A DNA stretch of 64,000 bases from Salinisphaera hydrothermalis C41B8. Lineage in GTDB: Bacteria; Pseudomonadota; Gammaproteobacteria; Nevskiales; Salinisphaeraceae. The notes beneath the pieces were generated by a model, which was not told where the DNA came from, did not search any database, and was given only the letters and a program-made list of their open reading frames with translations. This document shows, piece after piece, positions 30,064 to 40,700 of the stretch. The translations under genes were made by a program, and so were the position numbers. Within the stretch, counting starts at the first letter, position 1. Every line of letters starts with the position of its first letter. The stretch lies in the NCBI RefSeq assembly GCF_000732535.1, contig NZ_APNK01000002.1, forward strand, positions 186,001 through 250,000, given 5' to 3'.

Positions 30064-30513
30064 GTGGAAGTCGCTCGATTCTGCGAAAAGGATGTCATCA
30101 CGACTCCGCGGGACACCAGTATCCGCGATGCGGCAGCGCTGATGCGTAAATATCATGTCGGCTCGCTCGTGATCGTCGAGTCCGATGACGACGAGTCGGA
30201 TCTCGTCGGTGTGGTCACCGATCGGGATCTGGTCGTCGAAGTGCTGGCTCAGAACGTCTCGATCGATGCGCTCTCGGTCGGTGATATCGTCCAGGCGCCG
30301 ATCGAAACCATCGACGAAACCACCGATATCTGGGAGGCCATGGAATGCATGGCCGAACTCGGGGTACGGCGGCTGCCGGTCGTCGATTCCGAGTTCTATC
30401 TACGCGGAATCATCACGCTCGACGACATTCTCGAATGGTTCGCCGAATCCATGGACCGGATGCGAACATTAGTGGCCAACGAAATCTGGCATGAATCTCG
30501 TGCGCGCCGATAA
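30064..30513 (+). CDS. Tandem CBS-domain protein
   Basis: About 149 residues forming one pair of CBS motifs (a Bateman module). The first includes RDTSIRDAAALMRKYHVGSLVIVE and LVGVVTDRDLVVEVL; the second ETTDIWEAMECMAELGVRRLPVVD and GIITLDDILEWF. Such stand-alone modules bind adenosine nucleotides and act as energy sensors; the partner is unknown. The frame can be extended to a TTG at 29995, but that codon lies inside the FNR-type box. GTG 30064, with GGAGG five bases upstream, fits better. Its neighbours (P-type ATPase, universal stress protein, glucan synthase) and their matching boxes suggest a common low-oxygen response. Confidence 0.85.
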   Translation: MEVARFCEKDVITTPRDTSIRDAAALMRKYHVGSLVIVESDDDESDLVGVVTDRDLVVEVLAQNVSIDALSVGDIVQAPIETIDETTDIWEAMECMAELGVRRLPVVDSEFYLRGIITLDDILEWFAESMDRMRTLVANEIWHESRARR

Positions 30514-30565
30514 ACCGGGGCGGCCGGCACACGGCAGCCGCGGCAATGAACTTCGTAGCGGGGCG

Positions 30566-33310
30566 TTATGAAGAGACGCCGCTGGAAGCGTCATCACCGG
30601 CCGGGCGTGTTGGCGCTGGATCCGGGCGTCCGCGGTTTCGGGCCGCGCGTCGCAGAATCATTTTCTCCAACTCCACCAGCCACAGTACCGAAGACGCCGT
30701 GAGGCTCAGGCCGAGCCATTCCATTGCCGTGATATGGCGTGTATCGAACAGCAGCTGGAACGGCGTCGTATCGGTGAATAGCAGCTGAAACACAAGCGTA
30801 GTCAGCGCGGCGAACACGACATAGCGGTTCCCCCGCATGCCGTTGCGACCGAGTACCGGGAGCAGGATGAAGCGGCTGCTCAGTAGATAGAACAGCTCGA
30901 ACATGACCAGAGTGTTCACCGCGATGGTACGCGCTTGTTCCAGCGCAAGACCACGCTCGAGCGCCCAGAGAAATTGCCCGAATGTGCCCGCGAGGATGAT
31001 GAGCGTGACGAATACGATGCGCCAGGCCAGCATCGCGTTTAATATGCCGTCACGCGTACCCCGCGGGCGACGGCGCATCAGGTCGGTTTCCGGCCGCTCG
31101 AAGGCCAGGGCAAGGCCAAGCGTCGTGGCCGTGATGGTGTTCACCCACAGCACCTGCAGTGGCGTGAGCGGCAGGGTGAAACCGAACACGATCGCCAGCA
31201 CGATGACCATCGCTTCGGCGAGCCCGGTGGGCAGCATGTACAGCACGGATTTCCGGATGTTGTCGTAGACGGTTCGTCCTTGTTCGACCGCCTCGGCGAT
31301 CGACACGAAATTGTCGTCGGTGAGCACGACATGTGCGGCCTCGCGTGCCGTATCCGTGCCACGCTGGCCCATGGCGATGCCGACTTCGGCTTGTCTGAGT
31401 GCCGGCGCATCATTGACGCCATCGCCGGTCATTGCCACGACACAGCCGCGATCCTGTAGGGCCCGGACCAGACGGAGCTTATGCTCGGGCGTGGTCCGCG
31501 CGTAGATATCGACGGTTCGGGTGCTGTCGCGCAAGGCCCGATCGTCCATGGCATCGATATCACGGCCCGTTAGCACCCCGCCAACCTCGCCGAGCCCGAA
31601 TCGAGCGCCGATCGCTCGGGCGGTCGCTGCGTGGTCGCCGGTAATCATCTTGATATCGATACCGGCGGCGCGACAGCGTGCCACCGCCTCGATCGCGTCC
31701 GGCCGAGGCGGATCTTCAATGCCGAACAGGCCGAGCAGAACGAATTCCGACTCGAAATCGCCCGCGACTAAATCGATTTCGGGGGTTGTGGCCAGGCGTT
31801 GCGCCACCGCCAGCGTGCGCTGTCCGCTCTCGGCAAGCGCGATAACCTGCTGCGTCCAGTACTCGCGCGCCAGCGGTTCGGCCACACCGTCATGCAGTTG
31901 TGTCGTGCAGTGCTCGAGTACCGCTTCGGGTGCGCCCTTGAGCGTGATCCAGCGCACGCCCTCGCGGTCTCGGTGCAGCGTCGCCATGGTGCGACGCGAA
32001 GACTCGAACGGCCGCGTGTCCAAACGGGTATAAGTGGCGCGGATGCGATCGATATCGTGTCCGGCCTTGAGGGCAAGCGTGAGCAACGCACCCTCGGTCG
32101 CGCTGCCGAGAATATGCCAGTCGGGGTCGGGTTTGAGTTCGGCATCGTTACAGAGCACCGCGGCGATGACCAGTCGCGCAAGACCGGCGTCGGCGTCGGC
32201 CGAGGAGGGCGATCGCACCGATTCAATCCGGCCCCGGGGCACATAGCCATTGCCTTCGACCGCCAGTTGATCGGCGGCCAGCACAACGCTCCGGACCATC
32301 ATCTGGTTATAGGTCAATGTGCCGGTCTTGTCCGAGCAAATCACGTCGACCGCGCCCAGCGTTTCGACGGCATAGAGCCGCCGGATTATCGCGCTGCGCC
32401 GCGCCATGCGCTGCACGCCGATGGCCAGGGTGATCGTGATGACGGCGGGCAGACCTTCGGGAATCGCCGCCACAGCCAGCGCGACCGCAGCGAGAAACGC
32501 CGCCTCGAAACCGGCACCGCGCAACCAACCGGCGCCGAAGGTAAGGCCGGCCAGTATGAGTATGGCCAATGTGAGCTTCAGCGACAGATCCGCCATCTGG
32601 ATCATTAAGGGCGTGCGAACCTGGCTGACGCCCTCGGCCAACCGCGCAATACGGCCGATCTCGGTTCGTGCGCCAGTCGCCACCACGACCGCGACGGCGT
32701 GCCCCCGAGTGAGATGGGTGCCGGAATAGATCATATCGCTCCGTTCGGCAAGCGGCGTCTGGAGTGGGACGGCCGATGCACTCTTGTCCACCGGCAGCGC
32801 TTCGCCGGTCAGAGGGGACTCGTCGACCTGAACCTCGCGCCCCTGCAACAGGCGCAGATCGGCTGGCGCACAATCGCCCGCGTTCAAGCGCACGATGTCC
32901 CCGGGCACGAGCCAGCGTGCGGGAAGTCGTTGCAAGCGACCGGCGCGAACGACGTTCGTCTCGCGCGACAACAGGGCCTGGATGCCACGCAGCGCTTTTT
33001 CGGCACGGCCTTCCTGTAGTGCACCGATCAGCACCATGATGATCACCACGCCGAAAATAACGCCGGCATCGACCCAGTGGCGCATAATGAGGGTCGCGAT
33101 GCCCGCGACCATCAATAGCCCGATCAGCAAATTTCCGAACTGGCGCGCGAGGCGTCGAAACCAGGACTCGGGAGGCGTGGCCGGCAACGTGTTGTCGCCA
33201 TAGCGCGCCAGTCGCATGGCCGCCTCCTCGTCCGACAGGCCCTCCGGCACGGCCTGCAAGGCGTGCAAGGTCTGCTCCGTATCGAGCTCATGCCAGTTCG
33301 ACGTATCCAT
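30566..33310 (-). CDS. P-type cation-transporting ATPase (type II, MgtA/SERCA-like branch)
   Basis: 914-residue ATP-driven membrane pump. Order: N-terminal cation-ATPase domain (HELDTEQTLHALQ), TM1-2, actuator domain with DESPLTGEALPV, TM4 with IPEGLP, phosphorylation loop CSDKTGTLTYNQM, nucleotide domain with KGAPEAVLEH, hinge TGDGVNDAPAL, and four to six C-terminal segments. TM6 reads WVNTITATTLGLAL, which lacks the Asp of calcium pumps, so the ion is uncertain; Na+ or another monovalent cation is possible. The start is the ATG giving MDTSNWHEL; the frame extends 27 codons further but would run into the FNR-type box. Its 3' end faces the CBS gene. Confidence 0.88.
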   Translation of the reverse strand: MDTSNWHELDTEQTLHALQAVPEGLSDEEAAMRLARYGDNTLPATPPESWFRRLARQFGNLLIGLLMVAGIATLIMRHWVDAGVIFGVVIIMVLIGALQEGRAEKALRGIQALLSRETNVVRAGRLQRLPARWLVPGDIVRLNAGDCAPADLRLLQGREVQVDESPLTGEALPVDKSASAVPLQTPLAERSDMIYSGTHLTRGHAVAVVVATGARTEIGRIARLAEGVSQVRTPLMIQMADLSLKLTLAILILAGLTFGAGWLRGAGFEAAFLAAVALAVAAIPEGLPAVITITLAIGVQRMARRSAIIRRLYAVETLGAVDVICSDKTGTLTYNQMMVRSVVLAADQLAVEGNGYVPRGRIESVRSPSSADADAGLARLVIAAVLCNDAELKPDPDWHILGSATEGALLTLALKAGHDIDRIRATYTRLDTRPFESSRRTMATLHRDREGVRWITLKGAPEAVLEHCTTQLHDGVAEPLAREYWTQQVIALAESGQRTLAVAQRLATTPEIDLVAGDFESEFVLLGLFGIEDPPRPDAIEAVARCRAAGIDIKMITGDHAATARAIGARFGLGEVGGVLTGRDIDAMDDRALRDSTRTVDIYARTTPEHKLRLVRALQDRGCVVAMTGDGVNDAPALRQAEVGIAMGQRGTDTAREAAHVVLTDDNFVSIAEAVEQGRTVYDNIRKSVLYMLPTGLAEAMVIVLAIVFGFTLPLTPLQVLWVNTITATTLGLALAFERPETDLMRRRPRGTRDGILNAMLAWRIVFVTLIILAGTFGQFLWALERGLALEQARTIAVNTLVMFELFYLLSSRFILLPVLGRNGMRGNRYVVFAALTTLVFQLLFTDTTPFQLLFDTRHITAMEWLGLSLTASSVLWLVELEKMILRRAARNRGRPDPAPTRPAGDDASSGVSS

Positions 33311-33377
33311 CCGCACACGTTCCGTCGGGTATCGCAGTCCTCGCACTCGTACGCTAGCGACTCCGGAACCCTGCGAT

Positions 33378-33391
33378 TTGATTGAGATCAA
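33378..33391 (-). promoter_or_regulatory. FNR/ANR-type operator facing the P-type ATPase
   Basis: TTGATTGAGATCAA, both half-sites exact. On the minus strand a TAGCGT at 33351-33356 would be the -10 element. This places the box centre about 40.5 bases upstream of the start of transcription, the class II activator position. Confidence 0.78.
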
Positions 33392-33444
33392 CCGACCGCC
33401 TTAGGGGGCCGTGGGGCGGGCCGCCGAACTCATGTGCAACACGG

Positions 33445-33458
33445 TTGACCAGGGTCAA
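33445..33458 (+). promoter_or_regulatory. FNR/ANR-type operator facing the universal stress protein
   Basis: TTGACCAGGGTCAA, a perfect dyad with four of five consensus bases in each half-site. An ATTAAT at 33481-33486 sits exactly where a -10 element belongs for a box at -41.5, giving a start near 33493 and a leader of about 300 nt. Confidence 0.62.
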
Positions 33459-33797
33459 CACGCCCGGGGCCCCGGCATGAATTAATCGAAACGACAAACG
33501 GCACGTCGAGCGTTGGCCTGCATCAGACGATCTCGTTCGTTGCGTGCAAACGCTAATGAGAGAAGCGGGTTCGCTCGGACGGCCGCATGGTATTCGGGTC
33601 GCGGCGTGCGGTAGTCACGACGTGGCGAGGATCAATCCGACAGGCGGCGGCCGTCATGCCGCCGGACCCACCGCTGGGCTATGAACCGCTGATTCGGCCA
33701 GCGTTCGTTGTCGCGCAGGCGCCCGGCGAGTCGTTGCAACACGGCCTGCCGCATCGCGTGAACCCGCGAGTGGCGTCGTTCAGAAGGAGACGTCGGG

Positions 33798-34769
33798 ATG
33801 TCATTTGCTCGTGTGCTCGTGCCACTGGACGGGTCGCAGGTTGCAGAAAATGCGCTGGATCATGCCCGGCGTATGGCTAAGGCCTCGGGCGGCGAACTCT
33901 ATTTGCTGTACGTCCTATCCTCGCTGAATCACAACGGCGATAGTCATATCGACCCGCTGGACTGGCAGCTGCAACAGGCCCGGGCGAAGCGCTATCTCGA
34001 TCGACACGCCGAGCGCCTATCGGCAGAAGGTCTGACGGTCAGTCAGCACATCGACGAGGGTGATCCCGCGGCCCAGATTTTGGAGTTCGCGAAACGCCAC
34101 GCCATCGATCTGATCGTGTTCAGCGCCTACGGGCGAGGTGATGCGAGCCGGTTTCGTTTTGGCGGCACCGTACAGAAGGCCGTGCGCGGCACGCAGACCT
34201 CGATCCTGATCGTGCGCCCCGGTCCGGCCGGCGCCGTGGCAAGCGAACAGGGCTATCGCCGCGTCCTTGTGCCGCTGGATGGGTCATATCGGGCGGAGTG
34301 GGCAGCTTGCGAAGTGGTGTCGCTACTGCGCTCGCCCCAGACCGAGCTCATCCTGCTACAGATTATCGTGACGCCCAACGAGCTGCCGTCGATGCGGCTA
34401 TCCGGCGACATGGCCGCGTTAAAAGAGCGTCTGGTCGCAGAACAGCTGCGAATGGGGCAGCGCTATCTCGAAACAGTCTGCCGGCGCATGCAATCGTGCG
34501 TGAAAGTCGGAACCCGCCTGGTGCGCGCACGCAGCGCGGCCAAGGAAATCGTGCGTACCGCGGAGCGCGAGAACGTGGACCTGGTTGCCTTGAGTGCGCA
34601 CGGCGGCTCGGATGAATCGATATGGGAGCTGGGCTCGGTGGCGGACGCCGTCGCCAGCCATTGTGATCGTCCAGTGCTGATATTCCAGGACCTGCCGACG
34701 ACCCAACCCGGCGTATCACACGACGACTGCGCGCACCGCGACCTGACGGGCCTCTACCGGCCGGCGTGA
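33798..34769 (+). CDS. Tandem universal stress protein (two UspA domains)
   Basis: 323 residues with two Usp domains. The first (about 1-145) starts RVLVPLDGSQVAENAL and has the ATP-loop-like GRGDASRFRFGGTVQKAVRGTQTSILIVRP. The second (about 155-305) starts RRVLVPLDGSYRAEWA and ends with GSVADAVASHCDRPVLIF; its G-2x-G-9x-G(S/T) loop is degenerate. Such proteins help survival under growth arrest or oxygen limitation in Pseudomonas and mycobacteria. The ATG has AGAAGGAG at 33780-33787. An FNR-type box lies about 350 bp upstream. The large glucan-synthase gene follows after 25 bp, so the two are probably one operon. Confidence 0.9.
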   Translation: MSFARVLVPLDGSQVAENALDHARRMAKASGGELYLLYVLSSLNHNGDSHIDPLDWQLQQARAKRYLDRHAERLSAEGLTVSQHIDEGDPAAQILEFAKRHAIDLIVFSAYGRGDASRFRFGGTVQKAVRGTQTSILIVRPGPAGAVASEQGYRRVLVPLDGSYRAEWAACEVVSLLRSPQTELILLQIIVTPNELPSMRLSGDMAALKERLVAEQLRMGQRYLETVCRRMQSCVKVGTRLVRARSAAKEIVRTAERENVDLVALSAHGGSDESIWELGSVADAVASHCDRPVLIFQDLPTTQPGVSHDDCAHRDLTGLYRPA

Positions 34770-34794
34770 CCCTCGCGACCGGCCGCCACGGTGA

Positions 34795-37700
34795 ATGGAT
34801 AAGGATATGGCGCGCGCGCTGGACTCGACGACTGGCGTGGTAAACCGGCCCAATCCGGGCGTCGGGGCCCAAGTGAATGCAGAACAAGACTGGATCGCGA
34901 CGCTGGCTCAGGCCCATTGCGTCGTGGTGCCGGCTCGGGCGCGAATGGCGGTCGAGCCGGCGATCACGGCGCTCGAGGGTCGTTTTCAACGCCTGTATGA
35001 GCGCGTCGCCGAGCGTGCGGCGTCCGCACGACAGGGTAGCCGCGTCGAAGAATGGCTTTTGGATAACTGGCACGTCGTGCAACGCGCCATCGAGCAGGTC
35101 CGCGAGAGTCTGCCGCGCGCTTATACCCGCCAGCTACCGCGGATTCGCGATACCCATGGACGACCCCAGTGGCGCGTTCATGCGCTGGCCCAAGCGATCA
35201 CGATGCACGGCGAGCAGCCGCTGGATATCGCACGGCTCATCGAGGATGTCGCAACCTACCAACGGGTCTGTGTGCTCACGATTGGCGAGGTCTGGGCGCT
35301 GCCAGCCGTATTGCGCTGGGTTCTGCTGGATGACCTGATGAAGGCCGCGGAGCGCGGGTTACCGCGGACGCCGAACGAACAAACGGCCGAACGAGCGGTC
35401 ACGCCAGGACTCGGCGTGGCCGGCTGCATCCTCAGTCTGCGGACGCTCGAAAGCGACGATTGGTGCGATTCGGCCGAGTCGCTGATGGTGGTCGAGTCCG
35501 TGCTGCGATCGGACCCTGGCAACGCTTATGCGCGCATGGATTTCATATCGCGCGACCGTTACCGCAAGGCGATCGAACGATTCGCGCGCCGTACCGGCCT
35601 AACGGAGATCGAGGTTGCGGAGGCCGCGTTCGACTGCGCTCACGAGGCCGCTACTGACGACTATCGGCGACACATCGGCTACTACCTGATCGACGACGGC
35701 CGCTCGGCCTTGTCCGAGCGCCTCGGGCACCGCTTGCGGCGCCCGTGGTACGAACCACCGTACGGCGCGGCGTCGATCCTTTATTTCGCGGGGCTTGCGT
35801 TATTTGCCATGCCGCCGTGGCTTGCGCTGGGTTGGATCCTGACGGTCGCGGGCACCGCGATCGGGATCACCGCGCTGATCATGCTGCTGACGGCCGTGAT
35901 GTTGGCTTCCCTGGCCACCGGGTTGATCAATGGTCTCGTGACGCACTGGTTGCCGCCGCGCGCATTGCCTAAATTGAACTTCGAGGCGGGCATTCCCAAC
36001 GAGGCGCGTACCGCCGTCGCCGTGCCGGTCCTGCTCGCCCGCACCGCCGACGTGGATTCGCTGGCCGAGCGATTGGAAACCAACTACCTCAACAACGACG
36101 ATCGCAACCTCGTATACGTCGTGCTCTGCGATCTTGCCGATGCGCCGCATCGTGAAATGGCGAGCGACGAGCGCCTGCTCGATACGGTTCGGCATCGCAT
36201 CGAGGCGCTCAATACGCGGTATAGCGACGGCCGTGAGAGCGGGCCATTTATCGCGCTCAACCGCCGGCGCGAATGGAATCCCGCCCAGCATTGCTGGATG
36301 GGATGGGAGCGCAAACGTGGCAAGCTGCTGCAGTTCAATCGCCTGATCACTGACCGCGACGACGACTTCGAGACGATTGCCGGGGATCGCGAGCAACTCG
36401 CGGCGATCCGCTACGTCATCACGCTGGACGCCGACACTGCGATGCCGCAGGGCACGGCCCATGTTCTGATCGGCGCGTTGGCGCATCCGTTGAACGCAGC
36501 CGTTCCCAATGCCGGCCGGACGCACGTTGTGCGGGGCTATGCTTTTCTGCAGCCACGCCTCGACACCGATCCAACCACCACCGAGCCCACGCGATTCACA
36601 CAGGTCTTCGACAGCGATGCGACCGTCGACCTGTATACGAATGCGGTATCCAATGTTTATCAGGACTTGTTCGGCGAGGGCATTTTCGCGGGCAAGGGAA
36701 TCTACGATCCACGGGTCATCGCCGATACGCTGGCGGATCGCCTGCCAGCCAACGCGTTACTGAGCCACGATCTGCTCGAAGGCAGCCTGGGGCGCACGGC
36801 GCTGATATCGGATACGCGTTTCTACGAACAGTTTCCGTCCAATGTCTTCGTCTATCTGCGACGATCGCATCGCTGGATTCGGGGCGACTGGCAGCTGTTG
36901 CCGTGGCTCTGGCGCTGGGTACCGACGTCGGCAGGGCGGCGGGAAACCAACCCGCTGAAACTACTACAGCAATGGCAGATTCTCGACAATCTGCGCCGCA
37001 GCGTCACCGCGCCTGCGCTCCTGGCGTTGCTGTGTATCGCCTGGACAGCCGCCTTGCCGGGCCCGGCATGGGCCTGGACGCTACTCGTCGTTGCGCTGTC
37101 GGCCGTACCGATCTGGGTCGAGTTGCTCGCTTGCGTCTGGGCATGCCTCGCGGACTGGCGGCACGTGCGCCAGCATCTGTCAGCCCTGCGCAGCCCGCTA
37201 CGGCAACGATCGCTACGGCTCGCGTTGTCGTTGTGCCTGGTGCCTTACGAGAGCCTGTTCGTGCTCGATGGCGTCGGCCGCACGCTCTATCGTATGCGCA
37301 TATCGCGATGCCATCTGCTGGATTGGCGGACCGCGCACGACATACACCACGACTTCGGCGCCGAACGGACCATGCTCACCGCGTGGCGCGACATGTGGAT
37401 CTCACCGACGACCGCGATCGTGCTGACGCCAATCCTGGCGATACTGGCCCCCGATGCGCTCATACCGGCCGCACCATTTCTGCTGGCCTGGCTGACTGCT
37501 CCGGCACTGGCGCACTACGTCAGCGGCGCCCCGGCCGAGCAGAAACCGCAGCTGGCACCCGCCGAACTACAGGTACTGCGCGATGTGGCGCGACGAACCT
37601 GGTTCTTTTTCGAACGCTTCATGGGCCCGGACGATCACTGGCTGCCGCCGGATAATTTTCAGGAGGAGCCACGCGCTGTACTCGCACGGCGGACCTCGCC

Positions 37701-40700
37701 CACCAATATCGGCATGGGGCTGTTGTCGGCGCTGGCCGCGTACGATCTCGGTTATCTCGATCTGTTTTCACTCGCGGCCCGTTTGAACAGCAGTTTCGAG
37801 CGTATTGACACATTGGAGCGACATCGCGGGCATTTGTTGAACTGGTACGAGACGCGGGAGCTGACGCCCCTCGCGCCGCGCTATGTGTCCACGGTCGACA
37901 GCGGCAATTTTGCGGCGGCGCTGTTGACCCTGGCACGCGGGTTGGAGCAGCTGATCGCGCAACCGATCGACCCGCGGCGCCTATTGTTCGGTATTCGCGA
38001 TACGTTGTCGCTGCTCGAATCAGGCGTGATTACCGCTGATTCGAGCCGGCCGAAGATTGCCGAACGACAATGGATCGCGGGCGTCAGGGCGCGCCGAAGC
38101 CTCATCGATGCGAACGCGAGTGCTGACGAGTGCTGGACCCTGTTGAAGCGATTATGCGAGCGCGAGATCCCGGCGCTTCGAACCGAATTCGTCACATTAT
38201 TAGACCGTGCCGGCGCCCATTTGAGCCCCGAACGCCTGACGCAACTGCATCACTGGCTCGACGAGTTGCGCCGCCAGGCCACTTTGGCCCGGCATTTCGG
38301 CGATCAACTGTTGCCATGGCGCCGATTGCTGGATCAGCCACCGGCGCTGTATCGCGCCGACGCCGCGCTGGCCCCACCGCCGATCGCCCGCTATTGGCGC
38401 ATGATCGTCCGTCAGCTCGCGCGCCCGGTCACGCTGGCCCATGTCTCTAACGTATGTGCTGCGGTCGAGAGGCTTCTGGACCGTCTCGACTCCGCACTCA
38501 TCGAAACCGCAAGTCCAGACAGGCGCTACGCCGAAGCCATCGCCTGGAACCGCCATCTGCGGCATGCCCTGGTCGCCGCGGGCACAGCAGCGACGCATCT
38601 GCGCAACGATATCGACCGGCTCGTTCGGCAAGCCGATGCCTGGGTCGGCGCAACGGATTTTACGTTTCTATACGATCCGTCCCGGCATTTGTTTCGCATT
38701 GGCTACAACATCGACGAAGCCCAGCTCGACGCCGGATTTTACGACCTGATTGCATCGGAAGCTCGCCTGACCAGCTTTCTCGCCATTGCCAAAGGCGATG
38801 TGCCCCACCGGCACTGGTTGCATCTCGGACGTCCGTTCCGCGCGCTGAACGGCCGCATCGTCCTCATGTCCTGGGGCGCTACGCTGTTCGAGTATTTGAT
38901 GCCGAGGCTGTTCTTGCCAGCGCCGAATGCCAGTCTCATGGAGCGAGCGTGTCGGCGCGCGGTCGATGCCCATATGGCCTTTGCACAACGGATGCACGTG
39001 CCGTGGGGGATTTCGGAATCGGGCTATTACCACCTCGATGCGCATGCGAATTACCAGTACCGTGCGTTCGGCATACCGGGCATCGGCTTTCGGCGCGATG
39101 CGGGCGATCGCCTGGTGGTGTCGGCGTATTCGTCGTTGATGGCCTTGCCGTTCAGGCCACACGCGGTAATCGACAATATTCGCGCACTGGAGAAAGAGGG
39201 TGGGCTCGGCGAATACGGGCTTTACGAGGCGATCGACTACGGCCCGAGCAGCCGCCGCCGATCCACCCGCCGGGCGAGCATCGTGCGTTCGTACCTGAGC
39301 CATCACCAGGGCATGTTGCTGCTGGCGATCGACAACATGCTCAACGACGACATTATGCCGACGCGCTTCCAGGCGGACCCACGTATTGCGCGTTTGAGCA
39401 ATCTATTGCACGAGCGGGCGCCGGCGCTTCCGGCTGCACTGCCGCCGTGGCCGGACCATGAGTTGCCGCGACCCTTCGTCGCCGCGGTGCCGCTGCCGGT
39501 CTGGTCACCAGAACGTGCCGCCACCGGGCAGCGCTACAACCTGTTGTCGAACGGCCATATGTCGCTGGTTCAGAGTGCCGACGGCAGCGGCGGCAGTACC
39601 TGGGAGGGCGTCGTTCTCACACGGTGGACGCCCGATCCAACGCGTGAACGACAGGGGCACTGGTGCTACATCCGGGATCTGGATCGCGACACCCTCTCGT
39701 CGGTGGGGGTGGAACCCGCAGGCGGCGACCCCGACAGCGCGCGCACGCTGTTTGCGCCACATTACGTCGAATACCAGCGCCGTACGTCCGAATTATTCTG
39801 TCGTCTGCGGGTCGCCGTGGCTTACGAGGATGACGTCGAAGTTCGTCATTTGCTGATCAAGAACGAAACCGCTCGTCCGCGTCGCCTGCTCATTGCCGGC
39901 TATGCTGAGGTCGTGCTGGCGCCGGAGGCCGAGGATACTCGTCACCCGGCGTTTGCCAAGCTGTTCGTGCAGAGTCGTTATCTGGCGTCGCATCAGACCA
40001 TGGTCTTCCGGCGCCGACCGCGAGGCGCTCGGGAAAAGCCGCTGTATCTGGGCCACGCTGTGCACGTCCCGCCCGGGATCAAATCGCGGGTGCGGTGGGA
40101 GACCAGTCGCGAACGCTTTCTTGGGCGACTCGGTCGAATGGCAGCGCCCCAAGCATTGCGTGCACCGTCACTGTCCGGGTTCACACAGACAGTCGGCACG
40201 GTGCTGGACCCGGTGCTGGCGACCGGCGTGACGATCGAACTCGCCCCACATACCGAGGCCGAAATCGTGTACGTGACGGCGGCCGGATATTCGCGGCCAT
40301 CGGTGCTGGACACCGTTCGTCGCTATCGAAGTTTGTCACGCGCAAGCTGGGTATTCGATCAGGCCCGCATGGCAGCCGAACAAGAGTTGAGCGAACTGCG
40401 CATCGACCCGCCGGACGTCATCTGGATCATGCGGCTGTTGTCTCAGCTGTGGGCACCGACTCGTTACAGTCGCGCAGCGGCCGATCTATTGCGTGCCAGC
40501 CACCAGATTCAGTCGACGCTCTGGGGGCGCGGCATTTCCGGCGACGCGCCGATCCTGCTGGCGCGCGTTCACGCCAGTGACGACGCCGATTTCGCCCGAC
40601 GGTTACTGCAAGCACACCTGTTCTGGGGCATTCGTGGGCAAGCTATCGATCTGGTCCTGGTCGATGAGAGCCCGGCCGGCTATGTACGATCGATCCGGGA

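Larger units (their letters stand above)
33311..33797. other. Divergent regulatory region between the ATPase and the universal stress protein
   Basis: 487 bp with no supported gene. It contains two FNR/ANR-type palindromes, one placed for each divergent gene. The stretch 33500-33780 shows nothing beyond the AGAAGGAG ribosome binding site of the stress-protein gene at 33780-33787. Confidence 0.5.

Noticed and set aside
29995-30513. Longer CBS protein starting at TTG 29995
   Set aside because: That codon lies inside the FNR/ANR-type box, and GGAGG supports the GTG at 30064.
30566-33391. 941-residue version of the P-type ATPase starting at 33391
   Set aside because: The extension includes the FNR/ANR-type box and has no ATPase-like residues; the family N-terminus begins at MDTSNWHEL.
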